Part shown: positions 53,120 through 61,440 of the stretch, piece after piece
How the letters are laid out: each line of letters opens with the position of its first letter
How positions within the stretch are numbered: position 1 is the stretch's first letter
Origin: Firmicutes bacterium UBA6806
GTDB taxonomy: Bacteria > Bacillota > Clostridia > Peptostreptococcales > Acidaminobacteraceae
Assembly (NCBI GenBank): GCA_002452745.1
Contig: DKFC01000063.1
Span: forward strand, 1-64,000
Length of the DNA: 64,000 nucleotides
Direction of reading: 5' to 3'
Program-made: the position numbers and the translations under genes
The notes under the pieces: generated by a model
The model's input: only the letters and a program-made list of their open reading frames with translations
What the model was told of the DNA's origin: nothing
Databases searched by the model: none

Positions 53120-53480
53120 TTTGTTCCCCCAGTTAAATCATTATATTATAATACGTGCGCCCTATATGTCTATGTACCCTAAATCAACTGAAAATTTCAT
53201 GAATCGTTAAAGCCACCTAAAAATCCATGAAAATTCAGCACGAGATGATTCAGCACAGGAGTTGAAAAAAATTTCAGCATTTAAACTGCAAAACTTACTG
53301 CGAAAATGTGCTAGTCTATACCCTTATTATATCATCTCGGCTCATAATAGTCTTATTAAATATAATGTCCTGGTGACGGTTAAAGTCCCGCCTTTGACAA
53401 ATAAACAGGTGTAAATTTAAAACGCCTTGGGTATAATAGACTCAAGGCGTTTTATCAATTAATTGAAAATCAGGTGACCT
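53120..53480. other. 361-bp intergenic region with repeats, hairpin and promoter-like elements
   Basis: ATTCAGCAC occurs twice (about 53235 and 53250). TTGACA at 53394-53399 is a good -35. AACGCCTTG pairs with CAAGGCGTT around a loop that holds TATAAT (about 53422-53452), directly before the HD gene. CCTG...CAGG (about 53370-53410) might close a small RNA domain. I could not identify a known riboswitch. Confidence 0.4.
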
Positions 53481-53963
53481 ATGAATGAGTTCAAAGATAT
53501 CACACGGGATATCGTCAAACACAGAATCTTTAAAAAGACGAGGCAAATATGGCATCATCATCAGAGTGTTTTCCACCACTCACTGGCTGTAGCTTATTTG
53601 AGCTATAAAATTGCCAAGAAAATAGGTTTGGATTACCGATCTGCTGCAAGAGCTGGGCTTCTTCACGATTTTTTTCTCTATGACTGGAGAGCGCCACGCA
53701 AAAAAAAATTCTTTGAAAAACACGGTTTCACTCATGCCAGAGAAGCCCATAAGAACGCTGTCGAGCATTTCTCGCTAAACCCAGTTGAAGAAGATGCCAT
53801 TTTAAAGCACATGTTTCCTCTCAACATAAAGCCACCTTCTTATGCTGTCAGCTGGATTGTGACCCTCGCAGACAAGTACATCTCCATAGCGGAGTATCTA
53901 AGACGCACATCTGACGCTTTTAAAGTTTTAAAAAGAGAAAAAGCAAAACACATGCGCCCATAA
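53481..53963 (+). CDS. HD-domain phosphohydrolase
   Basis: 160 aa, single HD domain: FHHSLAVAYLSYKIAKKIG (first His), AGLLHDFFLYDW (HD), HAREAHKNAVEHF and HMFPL (later His). ADKYISIAEYL carries the last Asp. Similar small HD proteins hydrolyse nucleotides; substrate unknown. The Shine-Dalgarno is weak (AGGTGA). Its stop is 1 nt from the stop of the convergent PHP-phosphatase gene. Confidence 0.85.
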   Translation: MNEFKDITRDIVKHRIFKKTRQIWHHHQSVFHHSLAVAYLSYKIAKKIGLDYRSAARAGLLHDFFLYDWRAPRKKKFFEKHGFTHAREAHKNAVEHFSLNPVEEDAILKHMFPLNIKPPSYAVSWIVTLADKYISIAEYLRRTSDAFKVLKREKAKHMRP

Positions 53964-53964
53964 T

Positions 53965-55935
53965 TCAATAAATATCTATTATAGCTCTAGCGCCTTTTTC
54001 GTCCAGCCTTACGATTTTAGGCTTTACCTCTCCGTAATATGTTGTCTTTGAGCCGCCAGAGGAGAAGACTGTGAAAAGACTGCCATCAAAATGCTCTCTC
54101 ACCCCTTCTTCCACCACTTCATGACCTCTATAAACTGTTGTCACGCCAAAGCGTTGTTTATAAGCCTGATAGTCTGATTCCGTGAAGTAAAATCGCTTCA
54201 TGCCCGTCCTCAAATCACCAGTTCCCCTATAAGGGTCACTCCACAGCAAATTCAGCAGGATATGCTCTTTTTCGTCTTCATAGCTTGTCAAATCAGACAC
54301 GGTTTTAAGGTGCGAATACCCGACTTCTCCAATTCTAGGAAGACCGCCGTGAACACACTGAACCACTTCATTTGGTTTTTTCAAAAAAGCCAGATAAGGA
54401 AATTCATCAAACAAATTTAGATAATCTCCTAAAAGCAGTCTGTCCAAGGTTGAATTTGTGTTTTCCAGCTCTTTCATAAAAAGAGGGAAGTAAAACCTGT
54501 GGTCGTCTTTTTCAGGGACACCATAGGCTAGTTTTAGAGACCCGTCTCCCAGTAATATTCCACCGTCGTGATTTCCCCTTAGCATGAAAATATTCCGAGG
54601 GTATAAGATACTAAGCATCATCAAATGCTCGAGTGTTTTTAAATGTTGTCTTCCTCTGTCCACATAGTCCCCAACGAAAATCCATTTGACATTGGAACCT
54701 TTGGCGACCTTTTCATAAAATGCAGTCTCTTTTAAAATTTCTGAAAGGGTATCTGCATCAGAGTGGAGATCTCCAACGATGTAGTGAATATCACTTCTAT
54801 TAAATAGAAGAATGCCCTTTGCACACTTTCCGTCCTCTGCATTTTCCAAACACTCACCTACAGATAAATGCTGCTGTACCAACTTTTTATTGATTTCTGA
54901 TTCAGCTTCTTTCAGCCGCTGGTGCATCTGACGAATAAGGTTTCTATGAAACGCCGATATCTGCTTCAAATCCACTGAAAAGACAGCGTCGTTATCCTCA
55001 ATTCGCCCCCAGTTTCTAGACAGGATATATTGAATTTCAGTTCCGATTCCCTGCCCCATTTGCACCATGCGCTTTATCTGTTCAAATACTTTTATAGCAT
55101 CAAATGGCGATTTAACCAATGAGACCATTCTCTCATAGCTCATCTGTTGCTTGTCAACAGCAGGCGTTCCAAGATGTCTGCTTCGAATAAAGTCACCATG
55201 ATAATCTGAACCACTGGTTACGATGAGTCCGTGTTTCTCACAGTAATCTACATAGTACTTATAATCCTCTGGATTTTTATAATAGGGACTATAACATTCA
55301 ATTCCACTGAGTCCAAGTGCCACGAGTTTATCTAAGTACTCAATTTGAAGCCGTCTGCCTGAATCATAGGCAGGTGGATGTGCCAATACCACCACATACC
55401 CCATTGATACCAATTCAGGTAAAACTGTCTCAAGGGGGTCAAACACCAATTTCAGCTCCAAATTGCCCACCATTTGAAAAAAATCGCCTATGTCTTCAAT
55501 TGCACCTACTGCGGTCAAATAGTTGACCGCTTTCCAGCCTCCATCGCTGGGATTCCTCTGAAAATTTTCGTATCCATCCAACGAGACAGACTCGTGAAAC
55601 TGAGAGGCATATTCAATCATGGCTCGATTGTGACGCTCGCGAATTTGCTTGTTGATATTGACCCGCTCCAAAAGCCTCGGGTCTTCTATATCTATTCCAT
55701 ATGTCAGCAGATGAATCTCTGTTCCCTGATGTGTCACCGATATCTCCACACCTGGTACAAAATCCACATGAGCCTCTTGTGAGACTTCTATCGTCTCCTT
55801 GATGTTGTCTATACTGTCATGATCCGTCACTGAAAACAGGCAAATCTCTTCTGCTTTAATGCGTTCAATAAGCTCTCTTGGAGTCATCGTCCCATCTGAT
55901 GCAGTTGTATGCATGTGCAAGTCCACTCGTTGCAT
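53965..55935 (-). CDS. fusion of PHP-domain and PPP-type metallophosphatase
   Basis: About 656 aa from ATG 55935 (AAGGA 7 nt upstream; the frame is open to 56088 but that part is unlike PHP proteins). N-terminal PHP domain: RVDLHMHTTASDGTMTPREL, SVTDHDSIDNI, VPGVEISVT, VLAHPPAYDSG, TSGSDYHGDF, as in TrpH/YciV (RNase AM) proteins. C-terminal calcineurin-like PPP domain: YIVGDLHSDADTL, WIFVGDYVDRG, MLRGNHDGG, CVHGGLP, VYRGHEVVEEG. Both sets of metal ligands look intact apart from GDLHS in place of GDLHG. A joined nucleotide or RNA-end processing role is possible. Confidence 0.88.
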   Translation of the reverse strand: MQRVDLHMHTTASDGTMTPRELIERIKAEEICLFSVTDHDSIDNIKETIEVSQEAHVDFVPGVEISVTHQGTEIHLLTYGIDIEDPRLLERVNINKQIRERHNRAMIEYASQFHESVSLDGYENFQRNPSDGGWKAVNYLTAVGAIEDIGDFFQMVGNLELKLVFDPLETVLPELVSMGYVVVLAHPPAYDSGRRLQIEYLDKLVALGLSGIECYSPYYKNPEDYKYYVDYCEKHGLIVTSGSDYHGDFIRSRHLGTPAVDKQQMSYERMVSLVKSPFDAIKVFEQIKRMVQMGQGIGTEIQYILSRNWGRIEDNDAVFSVDLKQISAFHRNLIRQMHQRLKEAESEINKKLVQQHLSVGECLENAEDGKCAKGILLFNRSDIHYIVGDLHSDADTLSEILKETAFYEKVAKGSNVKWIFVGDYVDRGRQHLKTLEHLMMLSILYPRNIFMLRGNHDGGILLGDGSLKLAYGVPEKDDHRFYFPLFMKELENTNSTLDRLLLGDYLNLFDEFPYLAFLKKPNEVVQCVHGGLPRIGEVGYSHLKTVSDLTSYEDEKEHILLNLLWSDPYRGTGDLRTGMKRFYFTESDYQAYKQRFGVTTVYRGHEVVEEGVREHFDGSLFTVFSSGGSKTTYYGEVKPKIVRLDEKGARAIIDIY

Positions 55936-56132
55936 TTTTACGTCCTTTCCATCTCGTCGAAAGTTCTTAGCGTCCTCATAAGTAATAGTCATTATAGCAC
56001 ACTTTATCCATCGTTTGCACTCAATTCCCTCTTTGTCCATGCCATAGCATGCAAAAACGCCCCTGCCATCATGAACCACTGTAATCATTAAAGTGACCCA
56101 TGACGGTGGGACGCATCCTATTTTTAAAGTTT

Positions 56133-57050
56133 TTACTCTGCTCCGCCGGATTCAGCAATCTGAGCTTTGGGCTTCTTCTTGAAATTTAATTCAACAATCA
56201 AAATTGCAGAAAAAATCAACCCGCATCCAACCAACATCATTGGAGACATGTGCTCTTTCAAAAGGAGAACACCAAAAATCGCCGCAAATACAGATTCAAG
56301 TGACAATATAATAGAAGCATGAGAAGACGTTGTATACTTCTGAGCCACCGTCTGAACTGTAAAACATAAAAAAGTAGAAAAAATCGCCAAATAGACAATG
56401 GCAAACCAGGCTCTTGCAGAGAGCGGTTCTGGAATTGGTTCGACGATAAAGGCTGTTATAACAAAGAGTACTGCCGCAACAGCAATTTGTAAAAATGCCA
56501 GTTTGAAGACGTTCATGTCCTTTGCAAAGAACTCTATGGATATAATATGAGCTGCAAACAATAGCGCACAAAGCAGTGTCAGGCTATCTCCAAGATTCAG
56601 CGAAAAAGATGAGTTCCCGTGGAAACTAATCAAACCAATCCCGAGAATGGTAATCACACTTCCAACAAAGGCCTTGAAACCAGGTGCTTTTCGATAGATC
56701 ACCCACGAGAGCAAAGGCACCATCACCACATAGGTAGCCGTTAAAAATCCCTGTTTTGAAGCCGTTGTATATTGAAGGCCAATGGTTTGGGCTGAAAAAG
56801 CCAAAAACAAAATCACCCCTACAACAGAGCCTTTCTTGAAATCCTCTTTTGTGAGTTTTCCAATCCACTTAAACAAGAACAGGTATAGAATGGCAGCCGC
56901 CATCACAAAGCGAATGGCCATTAGAAACATTGGCGTTAAAGTATTTAGTGCGTCTTTTACTGCGACAAATCCTCCGCCCCAAACCGCTGCAACAAATAGC
57001 AGGCTAAAGTCGGATAGATATCTCTGCTGATTTTTAGTCAACTTGCTCAT
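56133..57050 (-). CDS. EamA/DMT-family transporter
   Basis: 305 aa with ten hydrophobic helices in two EamA repeats: FSLLFVAAVWGGGFVAVKDA at the start and AIVYLAIFSTFLCFTVQTVA, SLESVFAAIFGVLLLKEH in the second half. Exports metabolites or amino acids; substrate unknown. GGGGGAG precedes the ATG. Monocistronic. Confidence 0.9.
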   Translation of the reverse strand: MSKLTKNQQRYLSDFSLLFVAAVWGGGFVAVKDALNTLTPMFLMAIRFVMAAAILYLFLFKWIGKLTKEDFKKGSVVGVILFLAFSAQTIGLQYTTASKQGFLTATYVVMVPLLSWVIYRKAPGFKAFVGSVITILGIGLISFHGNSSFSLNLGDSLTLLCALLFAAHIISIEFFAKDMNVFKLAFLQIAVAAVLFVITAFIVEPIPEPLSARAWFAIVYLAIFSTFLCFTVQTVAQKYTTSSHASIILSLESVFAAIFGVLLLKEHMSPMMLVGCGLIFSAILIVELNFKKKPKAQIAESGGAE

Positions 57051-57343
57051 ATGCTCCCCCTTTGTCTGTATACAATATAGTCAAATCCCTAGTACTCAGT
57101 CCTTATCCCCCTTCACAACGACTTCAATCTGTTTTATCATGTGAACATAAGTTGGCCGAGCTCTCTTTGGACTATCATACCAATATTGTATCTTAGAATA
57201 AAGCAGGGAATTTGATTTTTTCTTATTTTTTCAGAAGAATTTATCTCAATTTGATAACTGAAAAAACTTTTGACATTGTGTTCTCTGGTTTTGGCTAAAT
57301 TATCACCATGCATAACGTTATAGAGACCCTCAGATGAAGCGCA
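57051..57343. other. intergenic region without recognised feature
   Basis: About 290 bp of AT-rich sequence between the EamA gene start and the GGDEF gene terminator. I see no ORF with a ribosome site, no conserved RNA and no clear repeat. Confidence 0.4.
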
Positions 57344-57375
57344 TAAAAAAACACCTTTACCTAAGGTGATTTTTT
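57344..57375. terminator. terminator of the GGDEF gene
   Basis: CACCTT (57352-57357) pairs with AAGGTG (57363-57368), with an A-run before and a T-run after, so it can act on both strands. Confidence 0.78.
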
Positions 57376-57400
57376 ACCTCATTAAAAGTGTCTTCTTCCT

Positions 57401-58504
57401 CTAAAGCCTAAAGACATCTTCGTCTGACAAAATGGCATTCTTCTGATGTCTTTTGGATTTGTATAAGATGTCATCTGCCCGTGACAGCGCTTCATCCACA
57501 TTGTTTTCCCGTGTGAGTCGAGTCAATCCACCGCTTAGCGAAATCAATCCCTTTCCTTCTATCTTTGTCTCTCTAACTTGCTTGTTAATCTCTTCCAATA
57601 TGCTAATAACATGGTCTATCTCCTGATCTACAAAGACGAGCACAAATTCATCACCACCGTACCTGCCAGCAAACCCGATTTCCTTGACTTGATCGTTCAT
57701 AATCTTGGAGACTTTTTTTAGAAGGTGATCCCCTATCACGTGACCATAGGTGTCGTTTACCACTTTGAAATTGTCCACATCCACCAAAGCCAGCCTCACT
57801 GACTTGTACACGTCGAGCGACATCCAGAGTTCTTGGAGTCTATCAAATATATACCTTCTGTTGTATAGTGATGTCAGTTCATCCTTTATGGTCATTTCAA
57901 TGAGTGCTTCGTTTTTTTGAACCAACATTTCGCTGAATTCACTCAACATCTGCCGTTCACGCATAAAGGCATTTGAATAGAGGATCAAAATCAACGATGC
58001 CGCTATAATCGTCGTCGGCACTTGTATTAGATTGTCCACAAACTGAATAGACTGAGCATCGGAGAGCAGTATCTCGGGATATTGTTGACCCAAAATCAAC
58101 ATGACAAGCACTACCCCAATCTCTGAAATTAAAAAGAAGATCCTCAGCATTCCACGACAGACAAAGCAGATAGCTATACATATGAGAAATACATACGCCA
58201 TGGTGGAGTGTCCTGATGATCCCGTATAAATCCATCCATTTGGTAAAAAGATAAATATAATTTCGGAAAAAGTAATTATTTTTATGATGTGAATCGCCTT
58301 GCTCTTTGAAATATCTGATTTAAGGGTAAAAAACAAACTGACCATAGATGTTATCATCAGAACTGCCCACTTGTAATTTGCCACTGAGGGAAATCCAATA
58401 ATGAGATTATTGACGATGTTGATACCACCCAAAACTGTCCCAAATACGAGCATGTAAGCAAACAGTCGTTCTTCAATTTTATAGGTTTTAATTTTATTCC
58501 ACAT
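57401..58504 (-). CDS. membrane diguanylate cyclase (GGDEF)
   Basis: 367 aa. Five or six TM helices in residues ~15-185, a short coiled coil (EFSEMLVQKNEALIEM), then a GGDEF domain (~198-360): DELTSLYNRRYIFDRLQEL, LALVDVDNFKVVNDTYGHVI, FAGRYGGDEFVLVF. The active site is intact. No RxxD inhibitory site precedes GGDEF, so product inhibition may be absent. GAGG 5 nt before the ATG. Confidence 0.92.
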   Translation of the reverse strand: MWNKIKTYKIEERLFAYMLVFGTVLGGINIVNNLIIGFPSVANYKWAVLMITSMVSLFFTLKSDISKSKAIHIIKIITFSEIIFIFLPNGWIYTGSSGHSTMAYVFLICIAICFVCRGMLRIFFLISEIGVVLVMLILGQQYPEILLSDAQSIQFVDNLIQVPTTIIAASLILILYSNAFMRERQMLSEFSEMLVQKNEALIEMTIKDELTSLYNRRYIFDRLQELWMSLDVYKSVRLALVDVDNFKVVNDTYGHVIGDHLLKKVSKIMNDQVKEIGFAGRYGGDEFVLVFVDQEIDHVISILEEINKQVRETKIEGKGLISLSGGLTRLTRENNVDEALSRADDILYKSKRHQKNAILSDEDVFRL

Positions 58505-58755
58505 AGCAACCTCAATGTAGGGATAGGTTCACAGACCTATTTTATCAAATTTGTCTTTAAGTTGCACCACATTATCGCTCATTTTATCAATACCATTAGA
58601 TAATAATATCATGAAACCACGCATTTTTACCAAAAAAACACACTGAAATGTTAAATATTTTGAAGAATTCGCATTTTTTTCTCAAAATCGGTTGATTTTT
58701 GATATTAAAGGAATAAAATGATTTCTGTGACTTTATTTTTAAGGGAGTGTTGTGT

Positions 58756-59928
58756 ATGAACCCGTTTATCAATCTCGGGGTCGCCTTAATCGTGGGCGTT
58801 GTTTGCGGTAAAATCATGAACAAGTTTAAAGTGCCAGCCGTTGCAGGGTACATCATCGGAGGTTTATTGTTGGGGACTTCCGGACTAAAGATTCTCAACG
58901 GAGACACCATTAACCAAATGTCTTTTCTCAGCGATTTTGCGCTTTGCATCATTGCCTTCAACATTGGTAGTGAGCTGGAGGTGTCCGTCATCAAGCAACT
59001 GGGCAAATCCATTTTTATCATCGCTTTTTTTGAGGCCTTTGGTGCTTTTCTACTGGTAACAGGCGTTTCGTTTGCCCTTACAAAGGACTTGGCAATCTCA
59101 TTGATTCTCGGTTCGGTATCTGCGGCAACAGCTCCAGCAGCAACAGTTATGGTGCTGAGAGAACTCAATTCGAAAGGCCCCCTCACCAGTACACTGCTTG
59201 GTGTTGTAGCAGTGGATGATGCCATCTGTCTCGTCATCTATGCCATGGCCGCATCTGTTGCAAAAGTATTTGTGAGCCATGAAAATATCACGGTTCAAAA
59301 AGTATTAATCCTGCCTATTCAAGAAATTTTATTTTCTATTTTAGCAGGTGCAGCCTTAGGGCTTTTGATGACCATCCTCATCAAGTATTCAAAGCGAGAT
59401 TCAGAGTTGCTTCCATTTGTTATCGGCACATTGCTGCTTTTAGATGGACTGGCAACCTTATTGGGACTTTCACCTCTTTTGACTGCCATGTCCATGGGGA
59501 TTATTGTTGCCAATATTTCACCACAAAAAATCAAGGCCTTTACAATCCTTGAGAATTTTTCACCACCAATTGTATCCGCATTTTTTATCTTAGCTGGCGC
59601 ACGTTTGAATTTCGCCTATATTCCGCAAATTGGTCTCCTCGGCGTTGCCTATTTGCTGTTTAGAATCCTCGGAAAAATACTGGGGGCTTCACTTGGCGCA
59701 ACCATTTCAAAAGCACCTGCAAATGTTAAGAAATTTATTGGGTTTGGTCTCTTATCACAAGTTGGGGTTGCCGTGGGTCTGGCAATTACCGTTAACCGTG
59801 AATTCCCAAATACCGATATTGGATCAATTGTCGTTACAATTCTTCTGGCGACAACGATTATAACTGAAATCGTCGGCCCGATTGCCACAAAGCACGCTGT
59901 CACCAAGGCAGGCGAGGCAAGGGTATGA
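58756..59928 (+). CDS. CPA2-family cation:proton antiporter
   Basis: About 390 aa with 11-13 TM helices and no C-terminal RCK/TrkA-N domain. Helices include VALIVGVVCGKIMNKF-like start, SAATAPAATVMVLRELN and VVAVDDAICLVIYAMA, the DD-containing helix region of Na+/H+ or K+/H+ antiporters. The ATG at 58756 has AGGGAG 8 nt upstream. The following gene encodes a PII-like protein 61 nt away and may regulate it. Confidence 0.88.
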   Translation: MNPFINLGVALIVGVVCGKIMNKFKVPAVAGYIIGGLLLGTSGLKILNGDTINQMSFLSDFALCIIAFNIGSELEVSVIKQLGKSIFIIAFFEAFGAFLLVTGVSFALTKDLAISLILGSVSAATAPAATVMVLRELNSKGPLTSTLLGVVAVDDAICLVIYAMAASVAKVFVSHENITVQKVLILPIQEILFSILAGAALGLLMTILIKYSKRDSELLPFVIGTLLLLDGLATLLGLSPLLTAMSMGIIVANISPQKIKAFTILENFSPPIVSAFFILAGARLNFAYIPQIGLLGVAYLLFRILGKILGASLGATISKAPANVKKFIGFGLLSQVGVAVGLAITVNREFPNTDIGSIVVTILLATTIITEIVGPIATKHAVTKAGEARV

Positions 59929-59989
59929 TTTTGGGATAGTTAATCCGCATATATTATGTTAAAATCTATATAGAAGGAGGATGAAAAAT

Positions 59990-60349
59990 ATGAATTATGC
60001 ACTATTCCTCGTTTTAAATGATGTGGACAAATTAAAAGACATTCACAAAATTTTCTATTCACTCGGATGTGGTGCTACCACACTTGAAAGTGAGGGCATG
60101 GGAAAAGTCTTGATAGAGCACAATGTTGATGTGCCTATATTCGCTGGTATCAGAAAACTGGTCGAAGGCGACAAACCCTACAACAAGACGATTATCAGTG
60201 TCATTCACAGTGAAGAAAAATTGAGAAAAGTTATTGATCGCATCAAAGAAGAGCTTAAAATGGACACCGTCAATAAAAAAGGCGTCGGATACATCTTTGT
60301 ACTGCCTGTCCTTGAATGTCACGGTTATCAGTTAAGCCCAAAAGAATAA
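59990..60349 (+). CDS. PII-like small protein, antiporter partner
   Basis: 119 aa with a ferredoxin-like beta-alpha-beta pattern (MNYALFLVLNDVDKLKDIHK, FYSLGCGATTLESEGMGKVL, KTIISVIHSEEKLRKVIDRI) and a C-terminal hydrophobic strand (GVGYIFVLPV) where PII proteins carry their last strand. Not a canonical GlnB; no uridylylation Tyr motif is evident. The second ATG (59990) is favoured, with GGAGG 9 nt upstream. Its position behind the antiporter suggests a nucleotide-responsive regulator. Confidence 0.68.
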   Translation: MNYALFLVLNDVDKLKDIHKIFYSLGCGATTLESEGMGKVLIEHNVDVPIFAGIRKLVEGDKPYNKTIISVIHSEEKLRKVIDRIKEELKMDTVNKKGVGYIFVLPVLECHGYQLSPKE

Positions 60350-60366
60350 TTAAGATCAACATAGAG

Positions 60367-60406
60367 AAAAGATGTTTAATATCCATAGATATTGAACATC
60401 TTTTTT
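60367..60406 (+). terminator. terminator after the PII-like gene
   Basis: AGATGTT and AATATC pair with GATATT and AACATCT around CATA, followed by T6 (60401-60406). A second hairpin AAAAGG..TGCAT/ATGCA..CCTTTT follows at 60433-60462. Confidence 0.85.
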
Positions 60407-60462
60407 ACATTGGCTCAATTTCTTACATATTTAAAAGGATGCATCTACGGATGCACCCTTTT

Positions 60463-60830
60463 AATATAGCACTGGAGCTTTTGTACCTTAAAACAACTTT
60501 TAAAAACTTAACTCTGAAAACCTAAACCAATCTTTCTTGACTTAACAAATGTTTCACTTTCGATTGTCACATTACTTAATTAATTTTGATGCTTTCCGAA
60601 AACTAATTTCTTAAAAACAACTTCAAACTCATAATCACTTGCAAATTCGTGTTTCCAATTACAACGTGTTACTGACTCAATCCCTCCAGTGCTATTTGGA
60701 AGATGAAAGATTTAAAGTATAAAATCTTTCTATCAATTAGATACCCCTCGTTACTTTCTTTAAACGCTTATTTCAAATAATATCGAAAAAATTATATTAT
60801 TTCAGATGAATTTGACTTATTTTTACATTT
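60463..60830. other. AT-rich intergenic region, no feature recognised
   Basis: Very AT-rich sequence after the tandem terminators. I see no ORF with a ribosome site and no clear structured RNA. A possible -10 (TATAAT, about 60835) precedes a GC-richer stem region at 60841-60890 in the leader of the next gene. Confidence 0.4.
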
Positions 60831-60913
60831 ATTGTATAATTGGGGTGCTGCTGCATCGGTGCAGTTTACATAGCTTGCACCTCTATATAATAATTATATC
60901 GTGGAGGTCTAAC

Positions 60914-61168
60914 ATGGAAAACGAAATGAGAAACTCATCTGCAGAAGTGGTCAGCTTAAAAGAGTGGCTAATCACAATGTTGATTCTCTGTATCCCTATC
61001 GTCAATATTATCATGCCGTTCGTCTGGGCATTTGGAAGCAACACAAACCCTAGTAAGGCAAACTTCTTCAAAGCACAACTCATCATGGCAGTTGTCGGTA
61101 TTATTTTATGGTTCCTCTTCTTAGGATCTTTTATTGGTTCTATGATGGGCTCAATGAGCACTTATTAA
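60914..61168 (+). CDS. small two-TM membrane protein
   Basis: 84 aa from the ATG at 60914 (GTGGAGG 6 nt upstream; the frame is open to 60806 through the leader). Two hydrophobic helices: WLITMLILCIPIVNIIMPFV and LIMAVVGIILWFLFLGSFIG. Resembles the short two-helix membrane proteins common in Firmicutes, function unknown. A leader with a GGTGC...GCACC stem precedes it, and a strong terminator follows. Confidence 0.75.
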   Translation: MENEMRNSSAEVVSLKEWLITMLILCIPIVNIIMPFVWAFGSNTNPSKANFFKAQLIMAVVGIILWFLFLGSFIGSMMGSMSTY

Positions 61169-61188
61169 GCAATAAAAATCAGTAGAAG

Positions 61189-61223
61189 ACACACTTTGAT
61201 TGGCAGCATCAGAGTGTGTTTTT
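61189..61223 (+). terminator. terminator after the small membrane protein gene
   Basis: ACACACT and TTGAT pair with ATCA and AGTGTGT, followed by TTTTT. End near 61223. Confidence 0.82.
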
Positions 61224-61307
61224 AGTTTAATGACTTTAACAGATATAAAAATGGCGTTTAGCTGCAAAATGGTTATCTCAATTTTCTGTCCAATTCAGGA
61301 TTTTCAC

Positions 61308-61347
61308 TTGACATACTCCTCAAAACAGTATAACCTTTATAAGGTTA
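61308..61347 (+). promoter_or_regulatory. prfC promoter with palindrome
   Basis: TTGACA (61308-61313), 15-bp spacer, TATAAC (61329-61334). A perfect palindrome TAACCTT-TAT-AAGGTTA (61331-61347) overlaps the -10 and start site and could be an operator. The spacer is shorter than usual. Confidence 0.5.
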
Positions 61348-61440
61348 ATTCTATCACACTGGATAGGTTTGCCCCTTTCCCAAAATAGAGGGCACTGCTT
61401 ATTCATAACATATTCTAAATAAAAGTTAGGAAGATAAAAT

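Noticed and set aside
53370..53410. c-di-GMP riboswitch upstream of the HD gene
   Set aside because: The conserved GEMM-I and GEMM-II core sequences are absent.
58596..59237. 213-codon open frame on the minus strand opposite the antiporter
   Set aside because: A shadow of the antiporter gene; Ser/Pro/Thr-rich with no family pattern.
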